From Neckera pumila (lineage: Eukaryota; Streptophyta; Bryopsida; Hypnales; Neckeraceae), in assembly GCA_963969595.1 (NCBI GenBank), contig OZ018415.1:10974001-11038000 (forward strand): a stretch of 64,000 nucleotides of DNA, read 5' to 3'. Both the position numbers and the translations under genes were made by a program. Each line of letters opens with the position of its first letter. The first letter of the stretch is position 1. Under the pieces are notes generated by a model that saw only the letters and a program-made list of their open reading frames with translations, did not search any database and was not told where the DNA came from. Below are positions 11,595-24,745 of this stretch, one piece after another.

Positions 11595-14500
11595 TTACTC
11601 AAGTGACTCTGGTGTCTCCGCAATTACCCTTGAAATTTGACTTCCTATGTCTTCTCCCTCTGCAGTATTCACAGGTTCTTCAATGAATATTGCAGAAACA
11701 TCATGTGAAATTCACAATTCACCATAAAACAAGGCCCTATCAACCACATCTCCTACTCCTGCAGAAGGTACTGCATCCACGTGCGAAATTTCTTCCAAGA
11801 CTAATATTACTTGCTCAAATCAATACTGGCCCTAAACTATAGTACAACGATACCTAATATCCTCTGGGTCATAATAGAATCCATCCACTTCTTCTGTCAT
11901 CGATTTGGTCTATGCCAAAGCCATTATATCAAAATGTGTTTCATTGGCCAACCTTGTTGATGTCGTCTCCTGCAAGGTTGTTGTTCCTGATGATGAAGGC
12001 AAAACCACTCCCACTGATTCTTGCACCTTATCTTCCATCTCCGTATCCACCTCTTCCACTGCAAGAATGACCGTTCCCTCCACAAGTATGATCCTTTCTA
12101 TTTCTATCACTGTCGCTTCAGTTGAAAGGATCACGCTTGCTAATACTGCAACTTCACATGTTGTGTCCTGCATTCCCCCTTCATTGTCTTCCCTTCCTTC
12201 ATTCTCTGTATCCAAACAAAATTCAGCTAACTTCTCCACATCCATATCTTCTGTAACATCTTCTTGTTCAACTGCCTCTGCCTCAGATGTTACGTGATAT
12301 TCGGTTTCATCCACCACTTGAAGTTCATGCGTTTCAGAGACATTACTTTCATGAACACTACGTGGCATTGACATTGCAATCTCTGAATTCCCTGTTGGCT
12401 TCTGAACCTGTGCTGTCTTTTTCATGCCTTTTTTTTTCTTCTTTTGAACAGCTTTCTTTCTTTTTGATGAATCATCCTCTCGTTCTGATGAATCAGAAGA
12501 ACCCTCTGATAAACTGTCCTCTGAGTCGGAGTTTCCTCTTCCGAATCTGATGAGCCATCCTCTGTGTCCTCTTCTATCTCGTCCTTTTCAGTCTCTTCTT
12601 TCTCCCCTTGAAAATATTCTTTGTCATTTGCACTTCTTTCTCTTACTTCATATCCTTCTCGTATTGGTGTATCTTCTGAGTGCAAATCTTTGCCGTCTTC
12701 ATCGTCCTCTTCTTCATCATTAAAAAGATCTTCGTCATTTTCTTCTGTCCTAAAATGTTCCACATAAACTACTGAAGGTTCCACACGAGATGTATTACTA
12801 TTTTGAGGTGTTGATGCCCCTGCATTCTTAGTAACTGGCACTGCAGCTCCTTGCGCTTGGATTCTTGTACGGTTCACTTCCTGCAATGTATTGTAGAAAA
12901 AGCAAGTACGATCTATCGAACCATCCAACACAATTATTTGATTACCTACAAAAGAAGCTTGCAATATAGCTGGTACAGCTGTTGTAATGCCAACCGTAAC
13001 TAGCCCCCATTTCTCCGATAGATATGTAGCAACCAACTGTTGCAACTCCTTAGGAGTTCTCTCTTCTCGATCCACCACAGAAGGCATCCTCCCCTCAATC
13101 CACGAATCTGTAAACACTATAGGAATTTGTTCACAATCACTTTGTACATTATCTACTACCCGCGATCCAGTAGAATGTACCATTACAACTGCAACTTCTC
13201 CCACCGCTTGTACACTACAATCTGTTTGACCATTGTGTTGCAAGTCATGTACATATGTAGACACTGTTTGTGGTGAAAAAACCCAGTAACATTTTTGCCA
13301 CGTACACTCCGATGGCAATACCATCTTCTCCCTCATTCCCTCCTCAAAATAAGTTCCAATTGGAAACAAAAATATAACAGTCCACCTGTGTATGCCTGCC
13401 ATCCATTGTTGTACTTTATGCATGGCTGTACTGTACTCAACGTTTGTCCAAGCTACATTCTCTCCTCTTGTTCCGCACCACCTACAATCAAATATCCACA
13501 AACAAGGCGTTTCCAATTCCACAATCTCCTCTGTAAAGAAATCCCTTCTACATCGAACAGGAACAAGTGCATTGTTGGTGTCAAGTGAACCAGATGATAT
13601 AGTCACTTGCCAATCCCAACACGCCTCATCCAAACTTTTCACGTCCATGCTATATCCGCGGTATCCTGATTCTCCATGTTGAATACGCGCGTAATGATCT
13701 TTTATCATTATAAGTATGAAAGCTTCAAACCTACAGAGAGCTTCCACCAACTTCACTGCAGGAGATGACCACGCTTTCTTCATTTTCATATCCACTACTT
13801 CAGCTAACACATTCATTTGTCCACAGTCTTGTTCTTCAAACCTTCGCACATTTATGAGGAAAAAACTTTGCATTGTATTTGGATGTGCAACCTTGGATTC
13901 TACCATCAACCACCGTAGTGCATTTCGTACTGCTTCTCTTTGTTGAATCCGTTTCGTTGTCCAAGCTAAAGTACCCTTCGTAAGAGCTTGGTTGCTAGCT
14001 TGGTTGAAAAACAATCTCTGCTTCGGACATTCACCATCAACAACTCCTTTCGCAGACAGTTCCTTCGCCAATCGTAGGTAATGCGCCTTTGGAACCCTCA
14101 CTAGAGGTCTTAGCCAAAGCCTCTCCATCCTTTTCCTGTTGTCCCTAACATCAACATTTGGATTCAATGATAATTTACCTGCATACTTCTTCTACTTCCT
14201 CTGATCTTCTTTGTTATACCAAAGAAACCCGTCCTCGTAATCACTATACACTTGCAAAACAGCTTCATACGCGACTTCATCTTCTTGCCATGCATGACAA
14301 GTATACTTTGCCATCCTCTTATAAATCCCCCCCAGCGATACATTTCCTGCATACGGCCTTGTCCAATGCAACGCACTTGCAGCCATTGTTACAGCTTGTG
14401 CTCGTTGTGCATCATCTGCACGTGATTGCGGATTTGGTCTCCCACATGCCTCCCGAATGGCTCGTAACTTCACCAAGTCCTCTTCCATTGTTGTGTAGAA

Positions 14501-15985
14501 TTCTCTCTCAAACTCCTTCGCATTTATTCGCACTGAGGCTTCAATGTACACTTTGGAATCGTTGTACACAACAAATCGTGCTTTTCTCTCTACAAATATC
14601 TTTTGATACTCTTCATCGTCAATCAGTCCCGTGTCATGCTGTCTTTCACCTTGTTTGCATGCTGCAACTACCTGTTGACCATCTACGGGCTCCCAAATGA
14701 TATTGTTCTCCAACCAATTAATCTTTGACATGTTCGGATCTCCAGGAAATGCTCTACCATTCTGTAGGTACATGGGGTCAAATTCTTTTGCTGCACCAAC
14801 TTCTGAGAAAGGAATCTTTCTTCGTGTTGGAGCACCTTTTTCATTGAATCCTTCAAGAATGTAAGCAACCGGTCGCAAAGTTAATGGTGACATATTAGGC
14901 TCTTCTCTCCCACAAAGTCTCTTGTACATCGTTGAAACACGCCTATCGGTCAATGCTTGATGGTTTGTCTCTACATGTTCAATTGCTCGGACATTTGCAA
15001 TTTTTGCATTGAAAACTAGGTCCATACCCCACAAGTATCCAGCTAGAAAATTGTCATTTGATGGAAACCATATAAGAGGACTTACAATTGCCAATTTGCG
15101 AGCTCCATGAGTCTCTTCTTCCTCAGAGGCTTCGTCTATAATTTCAAACTCTTTGCTTTGTTTGACCTCCTCTTGCACTACGCTTGCATCCACTTCTCTT
15201 GTAGCATCTCTAGTATCTGCCACCACTTCATGACGTATTTGTCGTATAGTCCCTCTTCCTTTTCCTCTTCCATGTGGATTAACAGTTCTAGGTGCTCCAA
15301 TACCTCGAGGTCGTGTTCTCTTTTGGGCAACTTCCTTAGATGCCTCCGCTTGTGTGGATGCTGACACTGGAAAGGTATTGACACCAACACCTACAGACAT
15401 CATTGTGCTAGGTCCTGCACGTGGTGATATGGAACCGCTGTGCTGAATACCACCCCTAGATGTGCCTCCACTAGGTAATAAATATTCCACTAGTGTCCCG
15501 CGTGAGCTTGTCCCGCGCTTTGTTTTTACTCTTCGTTGTCCAATAGCAGTGGGAATAGATTCATTGTCTTCAACTGATCGTGGTGGTGAACACCTTCTGG
15601 CACGATCTTGAACAGGCACCCAATCCACGTTCACTAGAGTTGCCAATATTCGATACAACGGATCCGTTTCTTCAGGTTCTTGTGGGGTTTTTTTGTCTCG
15701 AACACTGGAGGGATCAGTTCTCCCCATTTCTTCGTAAGCCAACGTTTCCGCCACATACCGCTTCGCTCTCAAAAGATCTTGTGGATTCAGTCCCAAGAAT
15801 CTCTGCACTGCTGCACTACGTATGCTCTGTAGTGATTCTGGCATTGAAATCCAATGCTCTTGAAGTTTAGGCATGACCCTCATAGGCTTGGCAATATCCA
15901 AACAAATAGAAGGAACTGCAACCATCATGAAATTCCTTTGCAACTTAAACTTTGCCACATTGCCTTCTTCCAGAGTGACATTCAT
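11595..15985 (-). pseudogene. Large acidic-tailed transposon gene of unknown function, ~1,450 codons, decayed
   Basis: One frame runs from ATG 15985 to 12422 (about 1,188 codons) with a single internal TAG at 14192-14194. The blocks on either side of that TAG share the frame and are probably one protein. At an A9 run (12429-12437) the frame shifts by one. It then continues through 12425-11595 with internal TAG at 11910 and 11832 and TGA at 11820 and 11712, ending TAA-TAG. The protein has a basic, RG-rich stretch near residues 190-260, then mixed globular sequence, then a long Glu/Asp tail. In the middle, WIFDCRWCG followed about 190 residues later by VTVGITTAVPAILQASFVGN faintly recalls a permuted Rossmann methyltransferase with its DPPY motif lost. 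That is a guess. The GTG at 15994 is in frame but ATG 15985 is preferred, since a TAA lies just upstream. Confidence 0.7.
12429..12437 (-). other. A9 homopolymer joining two frames of the left transposon gene
   Basis: On the gene strand, AGAAGA is followed by nine A and then GGCATGA. Upstream coding ends at that TGA. The frame one base over runs on for 171 codons of similarly acidic protein. A single-base indel in the run explains the break. Slippage on the A run during expression is an alternative. Confidence 0.5.
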
Positions 15986-16060
15986 AAAAATCACATCTTA
16001 AACGGCAGTACTGATGGATGTCAGCTTCCCACGCTCGACGCCCAAGGCTGACCAACGTTG

Positions 16061-16075
16061 CCCTAAAACCCTAAA
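16061..16075 (+). promoter_or_regulatory. Telo-box-like motif upstream of the left transposon gene
   Basis: Tandem ccctaaaaccctaaa lies about 75-90 bp upstream of the ATG at 15985. Telo-boxes (AAACCCTAA) are common in plant promoters and 5' UTRs of growth-expressed genes. Function here is inferred only from motif and position. Confidence 0.4.
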
Positions 16076-16079
16076 TATT

Positions 16080-19000
16080 AAAACTTTCGATTTTTTTTGA
16101 TACATCATAGATTGTACTCATAAATAAAATCTCAAAATATACAAACGCCATTATCCTTGAGAAAATTAATAAGCAATACACATTTTTTTCTTAATATGCA
16201 TAATTGTACCATCATGCCCTGTCTTATTATACAAAAGTCTCCAAGTAATTCCGTGAATTCAAACCAACTACATTGTAAGATATTTTCTTTGGAAAATAAT
16301 AAGTTACATTATATTGTAGTTTATGTATTTAGAATAAAAGACTTCAAATATTTTTCGCTTAAGTTTCTGGGCTTAAAATTCTTGGCAGTCACTACTTTTA
16401 TATATAATGATTTCAGTTTGACACTGAAAGCTAGTAAGCAAATCAAACAATCTTGTTTTATCATTTTCAAAATATAATTAAAAAAATTAAAGTAAAAAAT
16501 TTAATAGACAATTCAAATATTTCTATGACTCACACCAAGTACTACACATTTTTTTATTACATTGAAGTTGTTTTAATAGAAATTAAGTATTTCAAAATTC
16601 CTTTGTTGTATGCAATTGAAAAATGTATATGCTATATTGCTTCATGTAGAAAATGCTCCAATAGTCTAAACAACCAAAGTTCTATAACGTCCACATCACT
16701 AATCCAAAGGTAATTTATCAAACTTCACAGTGTACTAGAAAACATTATTTATACATATCAATTTTTTTTTTAAACTTTGAAAGTTCATGTGCCTCTAGTC
16801 TTCTACAAGTGAGCTTTTCTTTATAATGAGGATGACTTTTGTATTCCATGCAAACACCAAATGGAAGAAAAATTACATTACAAAAGGATTGTATGGACAT
16901 TACAGAAACATCATTATATTTTAATTGAAAGACTACATAGAATTCCTAATACTTATTTTTGAATTCAAGTTCTATGTTATTTAATTAACTTAGTTAAAGT
17001 TTAAATGTTATTATTCATTGTAATTGAAATACTTCTAATATGAAATGAATTTGTTTCTCCACATAAAATACATTTACAAATATGCATATATTACATACAT
17101 CTACAAGTCTTTTATCTTCTAAAGATGTCCTTTTGGACGTTAATCTATTATTATGAAGCACAAGTCAACAAATATTGCAAAATAACTTTCATATAAGAGA
17201 TGAACTACAAAGCATAAACAAAGTATGTAGCAGTTATTCTTGAAATAAAACTTTTCAATCAACGGCACTTCATGAAGACCTAAACTCCAAGAATTGTGCC
17301 TATTTAGACATTGTATCGTATTCAAGCAACTAACAAACCTAATACTTATGTAGCAATAGCAACACATCTTTAACTTAAGCAACGGTAGAATATGATGAAT
17401 ACTCTTCATTCCATATGGCTAGTTTACATTTGTTCAAATACAAATTAGTTTGTACTCTCATTCCAATATGACTAGGCATATTACAAAGCCTAATGGAACT
17501 CCTTCCACATTTTTTCATTGTCTTTTCTTTGAAAGCATAACAGGTTATTTATTTGTATCATAGAAATAACGCCTATCAAAAAGCAACAACATGAGCATTT
17601 CATACCTCCAAGCACATCATATACGTAATTGAATCTATTACAGGTTAATCAATATTTGTAGTATATATTTTAGAACTTGCAAGTGCAACAAGCAATGAAT
17701 AAAATACCATTAAAAATTATACAAAATAAATAGGACATAATGTTTATAGCTTGTGCTTCTAAATTCCATCTTTTGCCTATAGAATTTGTGACACAAACTT
17801 ATAATAGAGCACTATGATTTTCACCATCACCATCACCATTTTAAGGCATAAAGATGATAATTTCATGAATTGGGAAGAGTTATAAAATATTTTTCCATCA
17901 AAATTTTTCTTCTTGACCTTTCATGATGAACTGAAGAGTATGCAATTCAATTTGTAGTCTTAAAAGTACTTGTCTTCACGCAAATGAGAAGTTTGAAGAA
18001 AAAATGAATCACATAATATGCCATTTTAGTGTGTTTTTGAAAGTTCAACCATGTTCTAAATTTGAAATTTATCCACAATTATGATATTTCAAGAGTTTGA
18101 CCCCAACTAATGAAATTAGGATCATTCCGTCCAATTTTTATGCCGTTTTCATTTTCAAAAAAATTCAAAATATTCAATACTATATTGCAAATTGAACTTA
18201 AAATGCATTTCAAATGTCTATTCAATTGTAATTAGAGAGTGACATCAAAATTTGATTCTTACTATGATGTTTTCCATTGTAATATACCTATGTGCGGAAA
18301 TTATTAGATTTTTTAAATAATTTTGTATTTGATGTGTTTTATCTTCATGTTTTTATCTAAAATTCTTAGAGAACTCAATTTTCTACCAAAAATATTTGAG
18401 CTCTCTGTAAAGTACTAAAGACATGCAATTTCAACTCTGAAAAAAATATATAAAGATTTCATACATATCTAGTTGCATAATGGTAGTAAATTTAGTGATG
18501 GATAGTGAGGCTTAAAATCAATGGTCATAGGTCTATCCTTTAAGGGCTAACAATGTGAAGGCCTTTCTATCTCACACTATTGTTTCTAAATAATGATATG
18601 GCAATAAGATAAACATGGCAAGAAATTCTTGAAAAACCTTTGACATTCATTTGATCAGAGGAACCTTTTAGTGGTTGTCCAACCTCTAAAAAAGAAATTT
18701 CCAATGTACTAAAAATCTTCCAAATTTTTGAACTACAAGTCATTGTATAGGAAAATCCTGCTTAGCTGAGAAAGTCAAAGCAGCATGCACATAAATAAGA
18801 AATATGGAATCACGAACTACAAAAAATAGTTTATGCAAAGAACGAAGACGGGGAAAAAATTCAAAAAATGACAAGAGAAGTATAAACCTTGAAAAATGTC
18901 TGCACCAGCGATTGCGTTGTCTTCTGCAGTCTAGTTTGCAATTCAAAAATCTCTCACAGCTCTAATGTCAATTGCCTTCCATCTTTGTCTTCTTCAACAA

Positions 19001-20900
19001 ACCTCCTATGTTTTTTTTCTAAATGAATTTTTTTTTTTTTTCCTGTACCAGCAAATATGATTGATCAAAGACTGTAGCATGTTTGCTACATCCACTTTAT
19101 ATACATATCAAAACAACATGGTAACTAGCACGGGTTCTCACATAATAGTATCATGGGTTTTATTAATAACATATTTCATTCAAGGGTGATTGCATGAAAT
19201 ACTAGTACTAAAACATTGTCACAAACGTAGTGCCAAAGCTTCATTTTGCAATAACTTTAGAAGCATGACTTGTATGAACTTGAAATTTTTAGTGGAGAGT
19301 CTTCTTATGAGTTTAATCATATCTCATATGTTTTAGAAATTTTCAAAAATCATTTTATATTTAAAAATCATTTAAACTAATTTGTCACGTTTTGAGTTTT
19401 AGGATTTTTACTACGTAAGGAGTCCCCAAATTTAATGATTTGGAGCTGAAATTTCTATGGTCTATTCCCATATTAGGAACTCATATTTCTACCAAGGGGC
19501 ATTAAAAAATATTTTATTTTATATCCTCTACATCCATGCAAAGAGGGCTCCCTTGTGCATGCAATTCTGAACATTGAAGATGGTTTTAGGATCATTTTTT
19601 TGGTGAAATCTCTTTACCATGAAGTCTTCTCAAATGGCATTTTCCATTTTTTTTTTCAATTACTTTTCCTATTTTTTACAAATCAAAATGTTAAAATATG
19701 TATTTTCTTGCGATACCTCACTTTTCTAGTTCTCCTATTTAAAGAATTTTTTTTTGTTTTCCTTTACAAAGTATCTTCTTCTTATAGGTGTATACATTTC
19801 TCATATTTTTCATGTTTTATTTTTATTTTTATAGTACTCCCGGAAAAATGACTGAAAATGGCCAAAGTGGAACAAAAACGGAAGGTCATTCATGTAACAA
19901 CCCTCAAATGACTATAAAACATTCAATCTGTAAATAGATCCATTTTAGTAATGTATGGAATTAGGGTCAACTTGGAAGCGCTAGCCATCCTATTACCAAG
20001 ACTTCTCCACTGAATCCATTATCTAACTTCAAAGCTAACTTAACTGTGGCAATTGCATCTTCCATTGGAAACTCAAAAACTAAGTAGACAAGTGTACAGT
20101 TGCACAAAGCTAGCGAAGAATTGAAAACAAAAGCTCCTTTTAAAAAAACTTTGCTTCAGCAGCTCTTTTTCTCAAAATACAAAAGTCAATCCTAAAAGCT
20201 TCCAATCCTTCCTTGTACAAACTCACAATAATGCTAAAATTCAGGATTTTTCTACAAAAATAAATTGGAAGAGAAATCAAGAGAAAAAAATACCTCCAAA
20301 AAGTGTACTTCCAAAACAATCTCGGACGAGCGTCTCTATTCCGGAAAATAGCACTCTTCAAATGATTTTGAGTTAATATGCAGGCAGATTAATTAGGATA
20401 CTAATCATTTAGAGTTCTCTAAAAAACACGTTTATTCTTGGCTAAGATTAAAAAAGGCACACTTGCATGTTAACCATTAAACAACACTAGGGCCGAGAAG
20501 TTGTCAACGGATGACTTAATTCTTCACTATAAAAATAAAAAATGCACGTACTGGTCCAATAAGCAAAGCATTGACTCTTCATTGTAGAAACAAAAAATGC
20601 ACCTATTGGTACAATGAATGAAGCATTCAATTGACTTCCTTAATCACTAGATGCCACATCCTTTAAAGTTTAAACAACTTCCAAATCCAACTTTAAATGC
20701 GCCAATACGACTACTTCTGTGTTTTGTATTTCCACTACCAAAAACCTATTGTCCGTAGCTAAATAAGATTGTTATTGCCAAGTTGGCCAATTAAACAAGC
20801 AATTCAAAATTGCAGACATTAGAAATCAAATGCACCTTTGATGATTGCTTAATACTAACTTCTTCTTCCTTTCTACCTAAATGCTTGGATTGATACTAGT
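16080..20900. other. AT-rich interior of the giant element, no gene recognised
   Basis: Long AT-rich stretch with many A/T runs. Open frames are short (about 60-106 codons), rich in Phe, Ile, Lys and Tyr, and look like chance products of base composition. No splice-linked exon series, RNA gene or nested element with clear ends was found. Confidence 0.55.
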
Positions 20901-21698
20901 GTTTTAGGGCTAAATTTGAATTCTCAGCACCTGAAATGTGTTTCAAAGTTTGAGCCTTGTAACCCCAGAGGGATGGACTCGTGACCGAGGGAAATTTTGC
21001 CACAGATCCCATGATCTTGGAATCTGACTACCAATAGAAAGGCCATAAAAGGACAAAGTTGTACCTTTTAGCATATCCAGCCTTTCTCCTCCCCATTGCA
21101 GAGAAGTAGTTTGTCTTAAGCCTTTGCTGTGTTCTCCCTCAGCTTTCTGACAAAGTTAAAAGAACATTGCAGAGACATGCGAATATGTCAGAAGAAAAGT
21201 GAAATTTTGAAGAATGTTAGAATTTCATCAATGTGAAATTTGAAAATAGGAGATTTTAAAGTCTCTTCTTTATACGAAGATATCTAGCTGTCAAGTTGGA
21301 TAGCTGAAAGTCAAGGTTTTTAAAAAATATAGGCCACTAGAATTTGCTTCTACAAATCACAAGTGAGGCTACAGAAGTGGGCCTCTACACTATCAATTCA
21401 ATAGATTAATGAGTTTGCTTTTGCACTGTGACATGTCGAGAGACAGTATTCTAAATAATTGAAGCTTGACTTTGTGTTTTGCACTATGACAAACCAAGAG
21501 ACTATAGTCCGAGTAATTGAAGGTTGACTTTGTGTTTTCACTTGAGAGCTATGAACGGTAACAACAGACTCACCCTGCGCTGGTTTGCTACTACTGGGGA
21601 TTAGTCAATGACCACATGGCTGAACATGGATGAAGAATTATATTAATAATGAATTAAAACGAGATTTTAGGTGGATAATACTATTTTATCATGCGTTG

Positions 21699-21790
21699 CA
21701 AATAAAATGTTCCTGCATTTGCCCCACAGGTAAAAGAGGGGGGCCAAACTGGCCTTTGCCCAAAGGGGTTAACCCTGTCAGATCACTGGA
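21699..21790. repeat. Fragment related to the small element at 35.3-35.6 kb
   Basis: The order gcaaataaaa, then cc-cacaggtaaaagaggggggcc, then a tggcc(t)ttgcc block parallels 35485-35550 (gcaaataaaa, ccccacgggtaaaacgggg, then ttggcctccg). It is probably a truncated relative lying inside the giant element. The end lacks the full inverted repeat. Confidence 0.4.
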
Positions 21791-22995
21791 GCCAACCAAA
21801 AGTGGCTTATAAAATATTCCAACCAAAGAGACCACATCTGATCCAAGTTGACCGACATTTGTTTGCATTGGCCAATATTGGTCACCAATTCTAGTGTAGT
21901 GACCAGTGGGCTCATTGCTGGAACAAAACAAGATTTATCACTAGAGAAAGGCTCAGAATCCCAACATATGAGAACAATACAGGGAGGCTCTTGTATTATT
22001 TTGGACTCAACCGGGACAAAAGCTGTGTAGCTGAGCATCTGCGTGTAGACTACATCTAGCGTTGTAGGCTTATCCTAAATTCATGCCAGTTGCATGCTGA
22101 CCACATGACAAGCATGATCCTCGACGGTTGCAGTGAAGTATAGATTTACGATGAGCTTCGGGATCACAGCCGGGAATCAAATGCACAGGACCAACAACAA
22201 CGTCATTGACACACCCTGTTGAGCATCTTAATTCCCATCGCAGCTTTTGCCCCTCAAAACTTCTTTGTCAAGGCTTCCTAACTGAATCAAAACTCCCAAT
22301 AGAAAGTTCCGCAAAGAAATAATGACCACCCTCAGGCTTTCCAAATCTCAACGGTAAGAAGAATCAACAAACACCAAAGCACCGCAACCTTCCAGTACTT
22401 CTCAGACAACCCATAATGCACACAATTTAAAAAACAACTTCCACATGCACAAACGACCGCAAAGACTCCAACGCCACTTTTTCTTTAAGGTTTTGCAAAT
22501 CCAATCAGATCCCCAATTTCACTCTTCTTTCTATTTGTGAACGATACCCACATGCACCACCACATTAGTACACCCTAAACCCAAAAATACATTTCATGAA
22601 CCAGAAACTCTCAACCAAGTACTGCAAACATAGGCTCAACAACAAATTGAAAGCCAGGCACTCATGTACCATTCCTAAACGGCTAAACCACTTAAGAACA
22701 CTACCCTTGCCTGTCTAGCTTCCGAACCCTCAATTGAACCGCAGCACACACAAATCCAACTCACCGAAGAAACCAAAGTCACACTACCTAGAAACCTTTA
22801 GCAGAGCGCCAAAATGGGCAAATTCAAATAGGCAAGCAGAACAACCCATGCGCAACCTTTCACAATAGAGTTGGAAAGAGTTCCTTGGAATAAGATCCTC
22901 TCATCAAGCCTTGGCACTTGTAACGTATAAGTTACTGATCATACAAGACTCCCAAGCTTGAGGAAGCGTCTCGCACTCCACAGAAGAGACGCAAC

Positions 22996-23316
22996 CTATC
23001 TCACAACCTCCGCAGAAGTAATAGCCCGTTCAAGATCCCTGCCATTGGCCATAGACCTCACGAACTTGTTACTACCGCCCGTATCAAAGGACTCTGACCA
23101 CCAGATTTGAGATGCTTGAGGTCCGTCAAACATTGCATCAGAAAATGCTCTCGGAGATAAAGACCTCTGAAATTTCCCAACCCTGCCGAGAACCGCACTC
23201 CTCTCTTGGCCACGAAATCGCAAGAGCACAATCACAGAGCATCGCAAAGAACACCACGAAAGCGGCAAATGTAAGTAAGTAAGTGCACGGCACTCACACA
23301 CAATTCCAACTAGCAT
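22996..23316 (-). CDS. Unrecognised 106-aa reading frame, possible cargo or captured gene
   Basis: ATG at 23316, stop TAG at 22996-22998. The composition is more balanced than in surrounding frames, with segments such as RGQERSAVLGRVGKFQRSLS and a Trp-Trp pair. The N-terminal third is hydrophobic and Cys-rich, followed by an Arg-rich middle, which could act as an organelle-targeting leader. The local interval (22.1-24.1 kb) has clearly higher GC than the rest of the interior. Upstream, at 23.95-24.1 kb, lies a purine-rich GC-balanced stretch resembling a plant 5' UTR. I do not recognise the family. It may be a host gene piece carried by the element. Confidence 0.35.
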   Translation of the reverse strand: MLVGIVCECRALTYLHLPLSWCSLRCSVIVLLRFRGQERSAVLGRVGKFQRSLSPRAFSDAMFDGPQASQIWWSESFDTGGSNKFVRSMANGRDLERAITSAEVVR

Positions 23317-24324
23317 GTTCCAGCGAGGGGGGAAGGAGTTCCAATCATAGAACTTCCGGAGTAATCGACTGGCAAGGGGTGTGGGGGAAGTCTTGCTGCA
23401 GTCTTCGTGTGATTCCCAAATTCCACCGAATCACAGGCTGAACAAGGCAAACCAACAAGAAAAACTAAAAAAATCGAAGGAATCAAAAGACTGACGACAC
23501 CAAATTAAAACCACTGTTTTACTTATTGGGACCGGCAATAGCACTGATTGTTTTTGGGTCCTTCATCGGGTCTCGTGGAGTTGTACCATTGCAAGCTATG
23601 GAACATACTTTGGCAAGCTTTTGATGGCAGGTGTTGTGTGTATAAAACGAGCATCCAAGCGAAAATGAGTGACACATGCAAAGGATACTTCAGACCCTAT
23701 CGTTGCTTTCAAGGATATCCCTAACAACCTTCATTCAAAGCTTCAATTTCCAAAGCTACAAAATACAGATTGGCACCAAAACAGTCGTTGCTACGAAAAG
23801 CAGTTCCATACAAATATATTTGAGCTAAAATCAGGGTTGAACAAATTCTCTTGACAAGATACCAGAACAACGGAGACATTGGTGACAACAAAAAATGGAA
23901 ACCCTAAACTCACTCTATAGAAGAAGGAAGACCTATAAGAAATTCACTCACTTGTTCTCAGTGTGCATCGTATAGTTGAAGCCGTGGATGACCGTGGAGG
24001 AGAGCGCATCAGCGAAGCATCAAACAGGGAGAGGAGCAACGGTGAGGAGAGCTAGCGAACGGAGAAGAAGATCTAGCGGGCGAAGCGAGGAGCGGTGAAA
24101 AACTAACTCCAGGTTATTGTCGACCCCGCGTCGCTACGCAGGGTCTGAAGTGCATGCACAGGTTTTTGGTTGATGAATGGGAACTAGCTTCATTTTTTTA
24201 TATCTAATGTTTTTCATCCACACCTGGTTTTGAGAAGTGCGTGGAATGTCATGCATAGTAGATTGTCCCACTTTTTGTTTTTAGTAATAAAAAAACTTCA
24301 CAAACTGTCCTAGTAAGTAAGGGT

Positions 24325-24480
24325 GGGGTGAATTGACCCCCTCGCTCGGCCCTTTGGAAAGAGGTTGAAATTTTTTTTATTTTCCACGCATAATAAAATT
24401 TGCAAGTTTTGAATTCATACTTGCAATTAGAGACCTCAAATTAGAAAGAAGAGGTGTACAAAGTGATTTAACTCCTAAAA
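24325..24480 (+). mobile_element. Truncated copy of the GGGGTGAA-ended MITE
   Basis: It starts ggggtgaattgaccccct and shares the internal block aaaatttgcaagttttgaat with the complete element at 35920-36140. Similarity stops near 24480, where a different repeat (24500-24745) begins in inverse orientation. The right end is missing. Confidence 0.55.
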
Positions 24481-24499
24481 TTCCATTGTTACTTTGGAG

Positions 24500-24745
24500 G
24501 CCAAATGGGATTTGGAGTTGGTACCTACAAGCTGAATTTTTGTCGTGATTTTTTGAAATTGTAAACGAAGATATCTTACAATTTTTGCAATCCAAAATTA
24601 TGTAAATTTTTCCACACATTCTCATAATAATTAGATGTAGGATCCTACAATTAGATTTGCAAAAAAAAATATTCAAATTTTTTTACTATTTGCTAATAAA
24701 ATGGCAGTTTGGAGTGTTTTTTGACAAAAAAAGGCCTTAAGTTTT
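24500..24745 (-). repeat. Inverted copy of the dispersed repeat also at 5.9 and 8.9 kb
   Basis: Read on the minus strand, it matches about 5900-6080: a gg-ccttttttgt block, then aaacactc, then gcacatcta-type and tatgagaatgtgtggaaaaa blocks, ending at caagatatct. It belongs to the interior of the TTAA-bounded family, here without visible TTAA/CCC ends. Confidence 0.5.

Noticed and set aside
11905..12297. A 130-codon plus-strand Ser/Thr-rich frame
   Set aside because: Antisense of the acidic tail of the left transposon gene; Glu/Val-rich coding gives Ser/Thr-rich antisense.
12422..15994. Two or three separate genes in a polycistron (600, 581 and 171 codons)
   Set aside because: The first two frames are the same frame separated by one TAG, and the third joins by a one-base shift at an A9 run; one broken gene is simpler in a plant genome.
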